Source: an uncultured SAR324 cluster bacterium
GTDB taxonomy: Bacteria; SAR324; NAC60-12
DNA: 53,924 nt
NCBI GenBank assembly: GCA_902590435.1
Contig: CACIWU010000004.1
Span: 1 to 53,924 of the forward strand
Direction: 5' to 3'
In this document: in pieces, positions 1 through 8,279 of the stretch
Position numbering within the stretch: position 1 is the first letter of the stretch
Layout of the letters: every line of letters starts with the position of its first letter
The notes under the pieces: model-generated
Told to the model about the DNA's origin: nothing
What the model saw: only the letters and a program-made list of their open reading frames with translations
Database searches by the model: none
Program-made: the position numbers and the translations under genes

Positions 1-1
1 A

Positions 2-505
2 GGTTATACCCTTTCAAAGGGTGACGCATACTGGACTTTTTCAGGAGGATTGGCTGGGATAATTGCAGCTTCTGCTGGAAACGATCTTTATCATCCACTT
101 CAGGCATTCCTAGTTGCTATTGTCGGAGTTATAATAGCCTACAAACTCCATTATTGGGTTGAACGCAAATTTAAGATTGATGATGCTGTTGGGGCTGTTG
201 CAGTCCACGGTTATGCTGGTTCTTTTGGTGTAATAATAGCTGGATTTTTACTATGGGGCTACCCCGCAGTAGCAGATGGATCTTCTACTATTAATCCGCT
301 TGGTCAAATTGGAGGAGCTATCATGATGTTTCTTGTCTTAGGATTTATTCCTGCATACATAGCTTCTAAAATTCTAAATGGTATCGGAGTATTACGGATT
401 CCAAAAGAGGTTGAATTAGCTGGACTAGATTATGTAGAAGATCAAGACTTAGAATCCGAAAGTAAGGAAATTATCAATGCCGAATTAGCCGAAGCGAATA
501 GCTAA
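2..505 (+). CDS. amt: Ammonium transporter (Amt family), 3' part only
   Basis: Inner-membrane channel for ammonium/ammonia uptake. The frame is open from base 2, so the 5' end lies outside the window and about 167 C-terminal residues remain. Visible are several hydrophobic spans and the Amt signature DDAVGAVAVHGYAGSFG, whose His matches the second pore-lining twin histidine of AmtB. It ends in an acidic cytoplasmic tail of about 30 residues (EDQDLESESKE), where AmtB tails contact PII proteins. A TTG at base 50 is an internal codon, not the start. It is followed 30 bases later by a small membrane protein gene and sits beside glutamine-synthetase and methylamine-type genes, which fits a role in nitrogen supply, possibly including methylammonium. 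Family call is firm; substrate preference is inference. Confidence 0.95.
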   Translation, partial: GYTLSKGDAYWTFSGGLAGIIAASAGNDLYHPLQAFLVAIVGVIIAYKLHYWVERKFKIDDAVGAVAVHGYAGSFGVIIAGFLLWGYPAVADGSSTINPLGQIGGAIMMFLVLGFIPAYIASKILNGIGVLRIPKEVELAGLDYVEDQDLESESKEIINAELAEANS

Positions 506-535
506 TTCTGTTACTAACTTTTAATGGAGAAATTT

Positions 536-751
536 ATGAGTACTGGACTAGAAAGCTGGAGTGCTGAATCTTTGGCGAAAATGGATGCTCTTTATCCTTT
601 TGTTGGTACAGAAGTATCTCTATCTATCATAGCTATTATCATATGGATCGGTTGGCACGTCTGGCAGATAAAGCATGAAAATAGCTCATTAGATGACCAA
701 ACTAGTAAATTGAAAGGTAATCTTTCAAAGGCTATCTCTGGTGATAAATAA
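536..751 (+). CDS. Small single-pass membrane protein downstream of amt
   Basis: A 71-residue protein of unknown function. I chose the ATG at 536 (MSTGLESW...) because GGAG at 526-529 sits six bases before it; an in-frame ATG at 524 has no such site. One hydrophobic segment (around TEVSLSIIAIIIWIGWHVW) would span the membrane, followed by a charged tail of about 30 residues. It lies 30 bases after amt on the same strand and ends just before a perfect hairpin, so it is very probably the last gene of the amt transcript. A partner or regulator of the transporter is possible but not shown by any motif. Confidence 0.7.
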   Translation: MSTGLESWSAESLAKMDALYPFVGTEVSLSIIAIIIWIGWHVWQIKHENSSLDDQTSKLKGNLSKAISGDK

Positions 752-761
752 TATTTAAATT

Positions 762-792
762 TACGTTGCCGCTGATTTTAAGCGGCAACGTA
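762..792. terminator. Perfect 12-bp hairpin between convergent amt and glnT units
   Basis: TACGTTGCCGCT (762-773) pairs exactly with AGCGGCAACGTA (781-792) around a 7-base loop. It sits 10 bases after the small membrane protein and 73 bases beyond the stop of the convergent glnT, so it can serve both transcripts. It is strikingly GC-rich for this genome. There is no clean run of T on either side, so termination would not be a textbook Rho-independent event. Confidence 0.65.
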
Positions 793-865
793 TCGACCTT
801 GCCTTATTATTTAGAATTTTTCCTAAAATATTGTATAAAATTTCATGTACCAACGTATTTTATAA

Positions 866-2170
866 TTAAACATCGAGAGCGTTTGTGTGCTCCCATTCAG
901 TAAAATACTGCATGAAACTGTTCCATTCTTCCATTTTTAACTTAAAGTAAGAATCAGCAAACTCAATTCCAAGTATCTTTCGCAAATTTTTGTTTTTTTC
1001 AAATGATCTCAATGCATCAAGAAGATTCAAGGGAAGCCTAGGTGCATCTATCTTGTCTCCATCTTTGTACATATCAACATCAAGTCTTTTGCCAGGATCA
1101 ATTTTATTTTCAATACCCCACATTCCTGACCCAATAAGTGCTGCTTGAAGCAGATAGGGATTAACAGCACCATCAGCAAGTCTTACCTCAATACGATCTG
1201 AATCTGGAATTCGAATCATATGAGTCCGATTGTTACCTGAATAAGTAACTGTATTCGGAGACCAAGTTGCTCCTGAAGAAGTACGTGGAGCATTAATTCG
1301 CTTGTAACTATTTACAACTGGATTTGTAATCGCAGTCAAACTTTCAGCATTTTTTAGTAATCCTCCAATAAAATTGTAAGCAAGTTTAGAAAGCCCTAGT
1401 TCTCCATTTGCATCTTCCATTAAATTTGTTTTTCCATCGTTACTCCAAACAGAAATATGTGCATGACAACCGTTACCAGTTAAAGACGATAATGGTTTTG
1501 GCATAAAGGTTGCGCGAAATCCGTGCAATTCAGCAATAGTCTTCACCATGTATTTGAAGAATGTATGTCTATCTGCTGTTGTTAGTGCTTCAGAATAATT
1601 CCAATTCATTTCAAACTGTCCGTTTGCATCCTCATGATCGTTCTGATATGGCCCCCAGCCAAGTGTCTCCATGTGATCACAAATTTCTGCAATAAGATCA
1701 TATTTTCTCATAAGGGCTTGCTGATCATAACAAGGCTTTGTTTGAGAGTCAGTAGAATCAGCAATTGATTTACCATCTGGAGAAAGTAAAAAATATTCAC
1801 ATTCAACTCCAGAATTAATAACATATCCCTTTGTATTAGCACTTTGTAAAACTTTTTTGAGGATCGTTCTTGGTCCATGAGATACTATTTTTGTATCAAG
1901 ATATATATCACTAGGCAACCAACCCACTTCTTTATTCCATGGTAATTGAATCAGTCTTTCCGCATCAGGAAGACCAAACATATCTGAATCTGCAGGAGTC
2001 ATGTCAAGATGTGCTGCAAAGCCAGCAAACCCGGCTCCTTCTTTTTGCATTCCCGCTATTGCACTAGTTGGTACAAGCTTTGATCTAACAACTCCAAATA
2101 AGTCCGTAAAACTTATTAAAAAATAGCGGATATCTCTTTTCTTAGCTACCTCTTCAAGTCTAATATTCAT
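866..2170 (-). CDS. glnT: Type III glutamine synthetase-like ligase (GlnT / gamma-glutamylmethylamide synthetase)
   Basis: ATP-dependent ligase joining an amine to glutamate. At 434 residues it has the length of the GlnT group, which includes both glutamine synthetase type III and gamma-glutamylmethylamide synthetase (GmaS). Visible are a beta-grasp N-terminal half, the catalytic E-x-E (VECEYFLL), the metal/ATP stretch DHEDANGQFEMNW, the glutamate-binding NGCHAHIS and NSYKRI, and the Arg/Glu motif RIEVRLADGAVNPYL. The start is fixed by a strong AGGAGG five to six bases upstream. It is divergent from the DUF1989-GcvT gene and convergent with amt. Next to a split glutamate synthase, the GmaS role (methylamine as substrate) is a serious alternative to ammonia; sequence alone cannot separate them here. 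Confidence 0.88.
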   Translation of the reverse strand: MNIRLEEVAKKRDIRYFLISFTDLFGVVRSKLVPTSAIAGMQKEGAGFAGFAAHLDMTPADSDMFGLPDAERLIQLPWNKEVGWLPSDIYLDTKIVSHGPRTILKKVLQSANTKGYVINSGVECEYFLLSPDGKSIADSTDSQTKPCYDQQALMRKYDLIAEICDHMETLGWGPYQNDHEDANGQFEMNWNYSEALTTADRHTFFKYMVKTIAELHGFRATFMPKPLSSLTGNGCHAHISVWSNDGKTNLMEDANGELGLSKLAYNFIGGLLKNAESLTAITNPVVNSYKRINAPRTSSGATWSPNTVTYSGNNRTHMIRIPDSDRIEVRLADGAVNPYLLQAALIGSGMWGIENKIDPGKRLDVDMYKDGDKIDAPRLPLNLLDALRSFEKNKNLRKILGIEFADSYFKLKMEEWNSFMQYFTEWEHTNALDV

Positions 2171-2410
2171 TAGTTCCTCCTAAGTATTAAAATATATTTT
2201 CAAAAAGTATTATTTAACATGTAACAATATTTTTCATAGATTGTTATAAATCATCTTTAAAATGAAATACATAAAAAAAATTAATAATGTTAGGAGAAGA
2301 TATATACTTCTTCTCTGAAAAAAGTAATAAAATTAAATTTATTGTCTTGAATTAAAAATTTTTGTAAATAATACTTACATTTTTCTTAACGCTTGGAAGA
2401 ACTGACGACT
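2171..2410. promoter_or_regulatory. Divergent promoter region with an inverted repeat at 2294-2315
   Basis: This AT-rich gap separates glnT (minus) from the DUF1989-GcvT gene (plus), so it must hold promoters for both. GAGAAG (2294-2299) and CTTCTC (2310-2315) form an inverted repeat with a 10-base centre, the size of a dimeric regulator's site or a weak hairpin. I see no clear sigma-54 element and no riboswitch that I recognise. Confidence 0.35.
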
Positions 2411-4762
2411 ATGGATCTCGCAAAAACAAGATCAACTTCTGGAATTTTGGAACCTGGTCTTTGGCAACATAAAAAGGGGACAGAGCGTTACCGTGTTCCT
2501 GCCTCCGGGATGATTTTAGTTGAGTTATACTCGGATGATGTAATAACAGTTAAAACTCCTGAAGGTGCTCAGATAGGAGAAATAATTCCCTTTACAGTCA
2601 ACGGAAACGGAGATCCAGCTCTTCTAGGTATAAACAAAACTTTACCCGCTAATGGATTAAAAGGAATTCTTGCTGGAAAATCTGAAAGTGCAATAAGAGT
2701 TCGCAATGTAATGGAAAAAATGAAACTTGATATCTCTACAGCTAAAGCCGCTTTAATTTTTTCGCCGGATTCTAAAGCCAATGAAGAGGTAAGTTATACT
2801 GCAACTTCTCAAACTTCATGTGCCATTACTGCACCAGGAATGATTATGGCAGTTGATGGAGAGAGTTTACCACCAACAGATCTAATAGTTTATGTTCAAA
2901 GAGCATCAATTCCAGAAGAAAATGAAATTGAGCTACCTGAACCACTTGCTGAACCGCGACTCGACTTCAGGATTGATCGTTGTACAGCTAAAGCATTTGA
3001 AGTAAAAGATGGTGAATTTATTCAGGTCATTGACGTAATGGGAAGGGAGTGTTCGGATTTTCAAGCATTTAATAGAAGACAATTAGATATTGGTATTGAA
3101 AGGAATATAGATGTTACAACAACCAGAACTCTTATGGGATCAGGCTATCCAAGTCCTGGTCTTTTTTCAAAATATTATGATGTAGATATGCAACCTCTTG
3201 TCGAAGTAATTCGTGATACTGTAGGAAGGCATGACACTTTTGGTTTGGCGTGTGCAGCAAAATACTACGAAGACATGGGATATTTTGGTCATATCAACTG
3301 CTCAGACAATTTTAATAATGCTCTTGCTCCTTTCAACGTTAAAGAACGCAAAGGGTGGGCTGCAGCAAATTTCTTCTTCAATACAGGTATCGACGAACAC
3401 AATGTTCTATATAGTGACGAACCATGGTCACGTCCTGGAGATTATGTTTTAATGCAGGCTCAAACTGACATAGTTTGTGTATCCTCAGCATGTCCAGACG
3501 ACACCAGTCCTGCAAATGGTTGGGTTCCAACAGATATTCACGTCCGGGTTTACCCGGCAAAAAATAATTTCACTAAAGCTATAACCACTAGAATGACTCC
3601 TGATTCCGAAGCTAAACTTACACAAGAGACCGGTTTTCACCCCAGGACATCGGCACTTACTAGAAACTATACTGAATATAGGGGGTACTGGCTGCCAACT
3701 TGTTATAGAAATAATGGTGCCATAGAAGAATATTTTGCATGTCGAGAAAAAGCCATTGTAACTGACCTTTCGCCACTCAGAAAATTTGAAATTTTAGGTC
3801 CAGATTCTGAAGCACTAATGCAATGGGTTCTAACTCGTAATGTTAGAAAATTAGCAATCGGACAAGTTGTTTATTCTTCCATGTGCTACCCTCATGGAGG
3901 GATGATGGACGATGGAACATTACTGAGACTGGGGCAAGATAATTTTCGATGGATTGGTGGCGATGATTATGGAGGGATTTGGATAAGGGAGCAAGCAGAA
4001 AAACTAGGTTTAAAAGTTTGGGTAAAATCATCAACTGATCAGATACATAATATAGCGGTTCAGGGACCAAAAAGCAGAGAAATTCTTAAGAAATTTGTTT
4101 GGACATCTCCAACTCAACCAAAATTGGAAGAGATAGGTTGGTTTAGATTCACACTTGGTAGAATTGGAGATCTAAATGGTAAACCAATAATGGTTTCTCG
4201 CACTGGTTATACTGGAGAATTAGGATATGAAATTTGGTGTCATCCGAAAGATGCTACGGAAGTGTGGGATATTGTTTTGGAAGAAGGTAAACCACATGGA
4301 ATTCTACCACTAGGCTTGGAAGCTTTGGATATGCTTCGAATTGAATCCGGACTTGTCTTTGCGGGCTATGAATTCAGCGATGAGATTGATCCGTACGAAT
4401 CAGGTGTTGGATTCACAGTCCCTCTAAAAACAAAGGAAGATGATTTTGTTGGACGAGATGCACTTGTAAAACGCAAGGAAAATCCTCAACGTAAACTCGT
4501 CGGCCTTGAACTAGAAGGGAATGAACAGAGTTCACATGGAGATTGTGTTCATGTTGGAAGGGGTCAAGTGGGAATAATTACTAGCGGTACGCGCTCTCCA
4601 ATTTTAAAAAAGAATATTGCTCTGTGCAGAATGGATGTTAATTATTCAGAAGTTGGTACAGAAGTTCAAATTGGTAAACTTGATGGACATCAAAAAAGAA
4701 TCCAGGCAGTAGTTGTTCCTTTCCCATTCTATGATCCAGAAAAACTCAAACCACGATCTTGA
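2411..4762 (+). CDS. DUF1989-GcvT fusion protein (aminomethyltransferase-type)
   Basis: A 783-residue fusion, probably cytosolic. Residues about 1-175 look like a diverged DUF1989-like unit. Residues about 185-390 are a full DUF1989 (urea-carboxylase-associated) domain, with conserved pieces such as GRECSDFQAFN, VTTTRTLMGSG and DTVGRHDTFGLAC. Residues about 405-780 are a GcvT (glycine cleavage T-protein) domain with the conserved acidic motif GGMMDDGT (Asp500/Asp501), RTGYTGELGYE and LGLEALDMLRIESG. GcvT domains pass a one-carbon unit from an N- or S-methyl compound to tetrahydrofolate. I prefer ATG 2411 (GGAAG eleven bases upstream) to TTG 2393, which lacks a ribosome site. It opens the + strand run of glutamine-synthetase-like and glutamate-synthase-like genes, suggesting demethylation of an N-methyl substrate. 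The substrate is unknown. Confidence 0.85.
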   Translation: MDLAKTRSTSGILEPGLWQHKKGTERYRVPASGMILVELYSDDVITVKTPEGAQIGEIIPFTVNGNGDPALLGINKTLPANGLKGILAGKSESAIRVRNVMEKMKLDISTAKAALIFSPDSKANEEVSYTATSQTSCAITAPGMIMAVDGESLPPTDLIVYVQRASIPEENEIELPEPLAEPRLDFRIDRCTAKAFEVKDGEFIQVIDVMGRECSDFQAFNRRQLDIGIERNIDVTTTRTLMGSGYPSPGLFSKYYDVDMQPLVEVIRDTVGRHDTFGLACAAKYYEDMGYFGHINCSDNFNNALAPFNVKERKGWAAANFFFNTGIDEHNVLYSDEPWSRPGDYVLMQAQTDIVCVSSACPDDTSPANGWVPTDIHVRVYPAKNNFTKAITTRMTPDSEAKLTQETGFHPRTSALTRNYTEYRGYWLPTCYRNNGAIEEYFACREKAIVTDLSPLRKFEILGPDSEALMQWVLTRNVRKLAIGQVVYSSMCYPHGGMMDDGTLLRLGQDNFRWIGGDDYGGIWIREQAEKLGLKVWVKSSTDQIHNIAVQGPKSREILKKFVWTSPTQPKLEEIGWFRFTLGRIGDLNGKPIMVSRTGYTGELGYEIWCHPKDATEVWDIVLEEGKPHGILPLGLEALDMLRIESGLVFAGYEFSDEIDPYESGVGFTVPLKTKEDDFVGRDALVKRKENPQRKLVGLELEGNEQSSHGDCVHVGRGQVGIITSGTRSPILKKNIALCRMDVNYSEVGTEVQIGKLDGHQKRIQAVVVPFPFYDPEKLKPRS

Positions 4763-4922
4763 CTTCTTATTTTTTTTAAGTTAGATTTGCAACCATTAAA
4801 AATTATAACATTATAAAAAATGAAAACAATAAAAACGGGCAAAATGTATTTTATTCTTTTAGCCCAATATTTCCAAATTTCATATGAAAAATCTTTCACA
4901 AAAAAAGAAATAATGAGGTAAC

Positions 4923-6389
4923 ATGACGGACTTAGAAGCATACGTTAGCGCAGATGGAAGGAATGAACTAGTAAAACAAGTTAGATCAAAAATAAATGAA
5001 CTTGGAATAACCTATATTTATTATCAATTTATTTCAGTTACAGGAAGAATAGTTGGTAAAGGTATTCCAGCTGATCACTGGGAAAGAACTGCAGAAAGGG
5101 GCTTCCAACTAGTCTATGGATCTACTGCAAATCTATTCATCGACCGACATGGAGATTACATTGGTTATGGTCCAGAAGCAATGGAGCTCGTCGGAATTCC
5201 TGATCCAGAAACATTCTGTCAATTACCATGGGATAAACGAGTTGCAAGAGTTTTTTGTGTTTGTTTTCGAAATCGTGAAGAAAGAGAGAATCCTGGCATG
5301 GCTTTAACATCTGATTGCAGGGGAAATCTCAAACGTTTCCACAAAGAATTCCAAGAAAAATACAATATGGATTTCAGAGTGGGAACAGAACCCGAAATGA
5401 TGTGGCTCAAAAAAGGTGAAGACGGAAAGCCGAATGGTGGTTTCTCTGAACCATATTGTTATCACATTGATCAGTTTGAATCTTTAAGGCCCGTTTTTAT
5501 GAAAGTAATCGAATACTGTAATGCAATGGGACTAGATATGATTCAAGGAGATCATGAGGACGCTCCAGGACAGCTAGAGTTAAATTGGACCTTCGATGAT
5601 GTAGTTCGAAATTCTGATAGACTATCTACTTATAGGCAAATATGTGCACAAGTAGCACGTGAAAACAATCTAATCGCCTGTTTTATGACTAAACCATTTA
5701 TGGGAGTTTCAGCATCGGGTTGCCATACGAATATTTCTCTTTGGAAGGGAGGAAGCCAATCAGTAAACAAACTTCACAACGATGTACTTCCTGGTATGGA
5801 GGATGTTTTTACTTACCGAAGTGGTGGAGAAAACACGTTTATGCCTGACACAGATGATCCACAAATGCCTGGTAAGATTGGCCTGCAATGTGTGGGTGGA
5901 ATAGTTAATCACTTGGGAGCTCTCACAGCTTTAGGTTGCTCAACTGTAAACTCATATAGACGTCTTTGGGACACAGGTTTCTGGGCACCTGTATTTGCAG
6001 ATTGGGGATATCAAAACCGAACAACAGGTCTTCGTATCTCAGCTCCTGGAAGATTTGAATATCGTGCAGTTGATTCAATGGTAAATCCATACTTGATGGG
6101 TGCAGCTCTTCTAAAGGCATTTGAAGATGGCATCGACAACAATATCGACCCTGGGAAACCTGAAAATCGTAACATTTATCAAGCAATGGAAGAAGGAAAA
6201 CAAGTCAAGAAACTACCTATGTCTTTGGGAGAAGCTCTTGATCGTCTCGCTAAAGATGAGGTCATTAAGTCTTCAATGCCCGATGAAATGTACAGAATTT
6301 TCCATTGGTACAAGAACGACGAATGGGAGCGGTTCATGCACACTACAACCGAATGGGATCTAGATACATATCTTGATTGTTTGCCCTAA
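4923..6389 (+). CDS. Glutamine synthetase family protein (second paralogue)
   Basis: A 488-residue GS-fold ligase, longer than GlnT by about 50 residues. The beta-grasp N-terminus carries YIYYQFISVTGRIVGKGIP, followed by the catalytic domain with E-x-E (VGTEPEMMW), QGDHEDAPGQLELNW, SASGCHTNISLW, NSYRRL and RFEYRAVDSMVNPYL, so the ATP, metal and glutamate sites appear intact. A stretch of about 35 residues after GCHTNISLW (WKGGSQSV to DTDDPQMPG) is extra compared with GlnT. The ribosome site is GAGGT just before ATG. It lies between the DUF1989-GcvT gene and the split glutamate synthase and is likely co-expressed with them. It probably makes a gamma-glutamyl amide; gamma-glutamylmethylamide synthetase is one candidate. 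The amine is not visible from sequence. Confidence 0.85.
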   Translation: MTDLEAYVSADGRNELVKQVRSKINELGITYIYYQFISVTGRIVGKGIPADHWERTAERGFQLVYGSTANLFIDRHGDYIGYGPEAMELVGIPDPETFCQLPWDKRVARVFCVCFRNREERENPGMALTSDCRGNLKRFHKEFQEKYNMDFRVGTEPEMMWLKKGEDGKPNGGFSEPYCYHIDQFESLRPVFMKVIEYCNAMGLDMIQGDHEDAPGQLELNWTFDDVVRNSDRLSTYRQICAQVARENNLIACFMTKPFMGVSASGCHTNISLWKGGSQSVNKLHNDVLPGMEDVFTYRSGGENTFMPDTDDPQMPGKIGLQCVGGIVNHLGALTALGCSTVNSYRRLWDTGFWAPVFADWGYQNRTTGLRISAPGRFEYRAVDSMVNPYLMGAALLKAFEDGIDNNIDPGKPENRNIYQAMEEGKQVKKLPMSLGEALDRLAKDEVIKSSMPDEMYRIFHWYKNDEWERFMHTTTEWDLDTYLDCLP

Positions 6390-6465
6390 ACGCTCTTTCA
6401 AAAAAATACTAGCAAATAAAAATTTTAAATGAAAAATATTTTTTTTAATTGAGGAGGAATTTTTT

Positions 6466-7401
6466 ATGTGTGGTATTGCAGGAATAATACACCGAGGGAA
6501 ACCTGGGAATATCGGTGGAGAAATAACCTCAATGCTCAGATCCTTGAAACACAGAGGACCAGATTCAACTGGATTAGCCGTGTATGGTATTCCGGATAAT
6601 AATCAATGTGTCATGCGATTTAAGGTTGCTGAACAGGAAGATGTTAGTAAGGGTTTCAATATCCATCAGGAAATTAAAGATCGACGTAAAGTTGTGAATA
6701 ACCGTCTTAAAGAGCTTGGTGTAAAAATATTATCTGAGGATGTAGCAACAGAATATGCTTTTCGATACACCTTAAGCTATGATGGAGATATGCATCATTT
6801 GGCAGATTACATTGAAGACATAGAAGGTACAGAAATTATGTCTTTAGGAAAAGCACTTGAATTAATTAAAGATTTAGGAGATGCGGATGTAGTTTCAGAT
6901 CAGTATGGTATTGCCAATTTCAAAGGTAGTCATGCTATCGGGCATACTCGTATGGCAACTGAGTCAGATGTTGATATTCGATCTGCTCATCCATATTGGG
7001 CATATCCTTTCAATGATGTGGCTGTCGTCCACAATGGACAGTTGACAAATTATTGGAACTGGAGAAGGAATCTAGAACACCGTGGCCATCGCTTCATGTC
7101 TAACTGCGATTCAGAGCTGATTGCTGTTTATTTAGCAGATAAAATGGATCAAAAGATTGAACTTATCGATGCCATGCATGACTCTTTAGATGAGCTTGAT
7201 GGTGTATTTACATATGTTGTAGCAACTTCTGATAAACTAGGAATGGCGAAAGATTATATGGCGGCAAAACCAATGGTTCTTCATGAATCTGATGATTTTG
7301 TTGCGCTCGCTTCAGAAGAAGTTGCCATTCGCAGCATATTTCCACATGAAATTGATACATTTGATCCATATGAAGGTGAGGTTAGAGTATGGGAACTATA
7401 G
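6466..7401 (+). CDS. mgsA: Class II glutamine amidotransferase subunit of a split glutamate synthase (MgsA/GlxB-like)
   Basis: A 311-residue protein equal to the N-terminal amidotransferase domain of glutamate synthase. The nucleophilic cysteine is Cys2 (MCGIAGIIHRG), followed by LKHRGPDSTG, the HTRMATES loop, HNGQLTNYWNWRR and NCDSE, all Ntn-hydrolase glutaminase landmarks. Such a subunit normally frees ammonia, or in N-methylglutamate synthase handles methylamine or gamma-glutamylmethylamide, passing it to the FMN subunit. A strong GAGGAGG lies before ATG. It overlaps the next gene by 13 bases, so the pair is translationally coupled. MgsA of the methylamine pathway and GlxB are the same family; the neighbours favour Mgs, but the reaction is inferred. 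Confidence 0.85.
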   Translation: MCGIAGIIHRGKPGNIGGEITSMLRSLKHRGPDSTGLAVYGIPDNNQCVMRFKVAEQEDVSKGFNIHQEIKDRRKVVNNRLKELGVKILSEDVATEYAFRYTLSYDGDMHHLADYIEDIEGTEIMSLGKALELIKDLGDADVVSDQYGIANFKGSHAIGHTRMATESDVDIRSAHPYWAYPFNDVAVVHNGQLTNYWNWRRNLEHRGHRFMSNCDSELIAVYLADKMDQKIELIDAMHDSLDELDGVFTYVVATSDKLGMAKDYMAAKPMVLHESDDFVALASEEVAIRSIFPHEIDTFDPYEGEVRVWEL

Positions 7402-8228
7402 AAAAATCATTCGACGCTGGATTGCACACTGAACAACTTCGTGGAAGAACTCAGCAAACTTTTTTTTCATCAACCGAAGAAGAAAATTTTATTTATCCGT
7501 ACAATGGATTTGAAGTCGATATTGATAAAAAAACTGAATTTGATGCCCAAGATTTGGAAAGTTCAGAAATAAATCTAAAAATTCGTAGTCTAATGAAAGA
7601 AGGCTATGGACACATTGTCGTTAAAAATCCGCGAGCAAAACACTCAATTGGAGTTGGAATTCTCAACAGACTTTCGCTTGAATTCGAGGGTAGTCTCGGT
7701 TACTTCGGATGTGGTTTAGTTGACGGTCCAAATATTCATATTTCTGGAAGAGTTGGATGGTCATTTGGTGAAAACATGATGGCAGGGACTATCGTTGTAG
7801 AAAAGAACGCTGGATCAACATTTGGAGCTGCGATTCGTGGAGGTGATCTAGTTTGTAAAGGAGATGTAGGATCTAGAACGGGTATAGATATGAAAGGTGG
7901 TAACATTATAGTTGGTGGTCGAACAGGGACTCTATCAGGATTTATGATGCAGAGAGGCAGAATGATTGTCCTCGGAGATGCTGGTCCAAATTTGGGAGAT
8001 TCAATGTACGACGGTACAATATACATTGGGGGTAAAATTGATTCTTTAGGAGTAGATGCTGTTCAATCTGAAATTACGGATCTAGAAATAAAATGGATTG
8101 AACGTAAACTTTCTTTATATGGTCTAGAGGCACCAAATGGTGCTTCTAAATTACAAAAGATAGTAGCAGGAAAACAATTATGGAATTACGACAATCTTGA
8201 ACCTTCTGAAAAGAAGATTGTTCTATAG
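7389..8228 (+). CDS. mgsB: GXGXG (glutamate synthase alpha-3) subunit (MgsB/GlxC-like)
   Basis: A 279-residue protein matching the C-terminal beta-helix (GXGXG) domain of glutamate synthase. Repeated glycine-rich turns run through residues about 105-220: GLVDGPNIHISGRVGWSFG, MMAGTIVVEKNAG, MKGGNIIVGGRTG, GRMIVLGDAGPNLGDSMYDG. This domain is structural, placing the ammonia channel between amidotransferase and FMN subunits. Its ATG lies inside the end of the amidotransferase gene, and 51 bases separate it from the FMN subunit, so the three make one operon. It has no catalytic residues of its own. Assignment to MgsB rather than GlxC rests on context. Confidence 0.87.
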   Translation: MGTIEKSFDAGLHTEQLRGRTQQTFFSSTEEENFIYPYNGFEVDIDKKTEFDAQDLESSEINLKIRSLMKEGYGHIVVKNPRAKHSIGVGILNRLSLEFEGSLGYFGCGLVDGPNIHISGRVGWSFGENMMAGTIVVEKNAGSTFGAAIRGGDLVCKGDVGSRTGIDMKGGNIIVGGRTGTLSGFMMQRGRMIVLGDAGPNLGDSMYDGTIYIGGKIDSLGVDAVQSEITDLEIKWIERKLSLYGLEAPNGASKLQKIVAGKQLWNYDNLEPSEKKIVL

Positions 8229-8279
8229 GTTGAAAAATTATTTTTAATCATACACTTTAATTTAAATTAAAAGAACACT

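Noticed and set aside
652-667. TGGCACG followed by GGCAG looks a little like a sigma-54 promoter
   Set aside because: It lies inside the coding sequence of the small membrane protein and the second half does not match TTGCA at the right spacing.
2293-2319. Inverted repeat upstream of the DUF1989-GcvT gene considered as a riboswitch
   Set aside because: The stem is only six pairs with no conserved core of any riboswitch I know; kept only as a possible operator.
7736-8026. A 96-residue antisense frame across the GXGXG gene
   Set aside because: It is a shadow of the glycine-rich repeats and has no start site or composition of its own.
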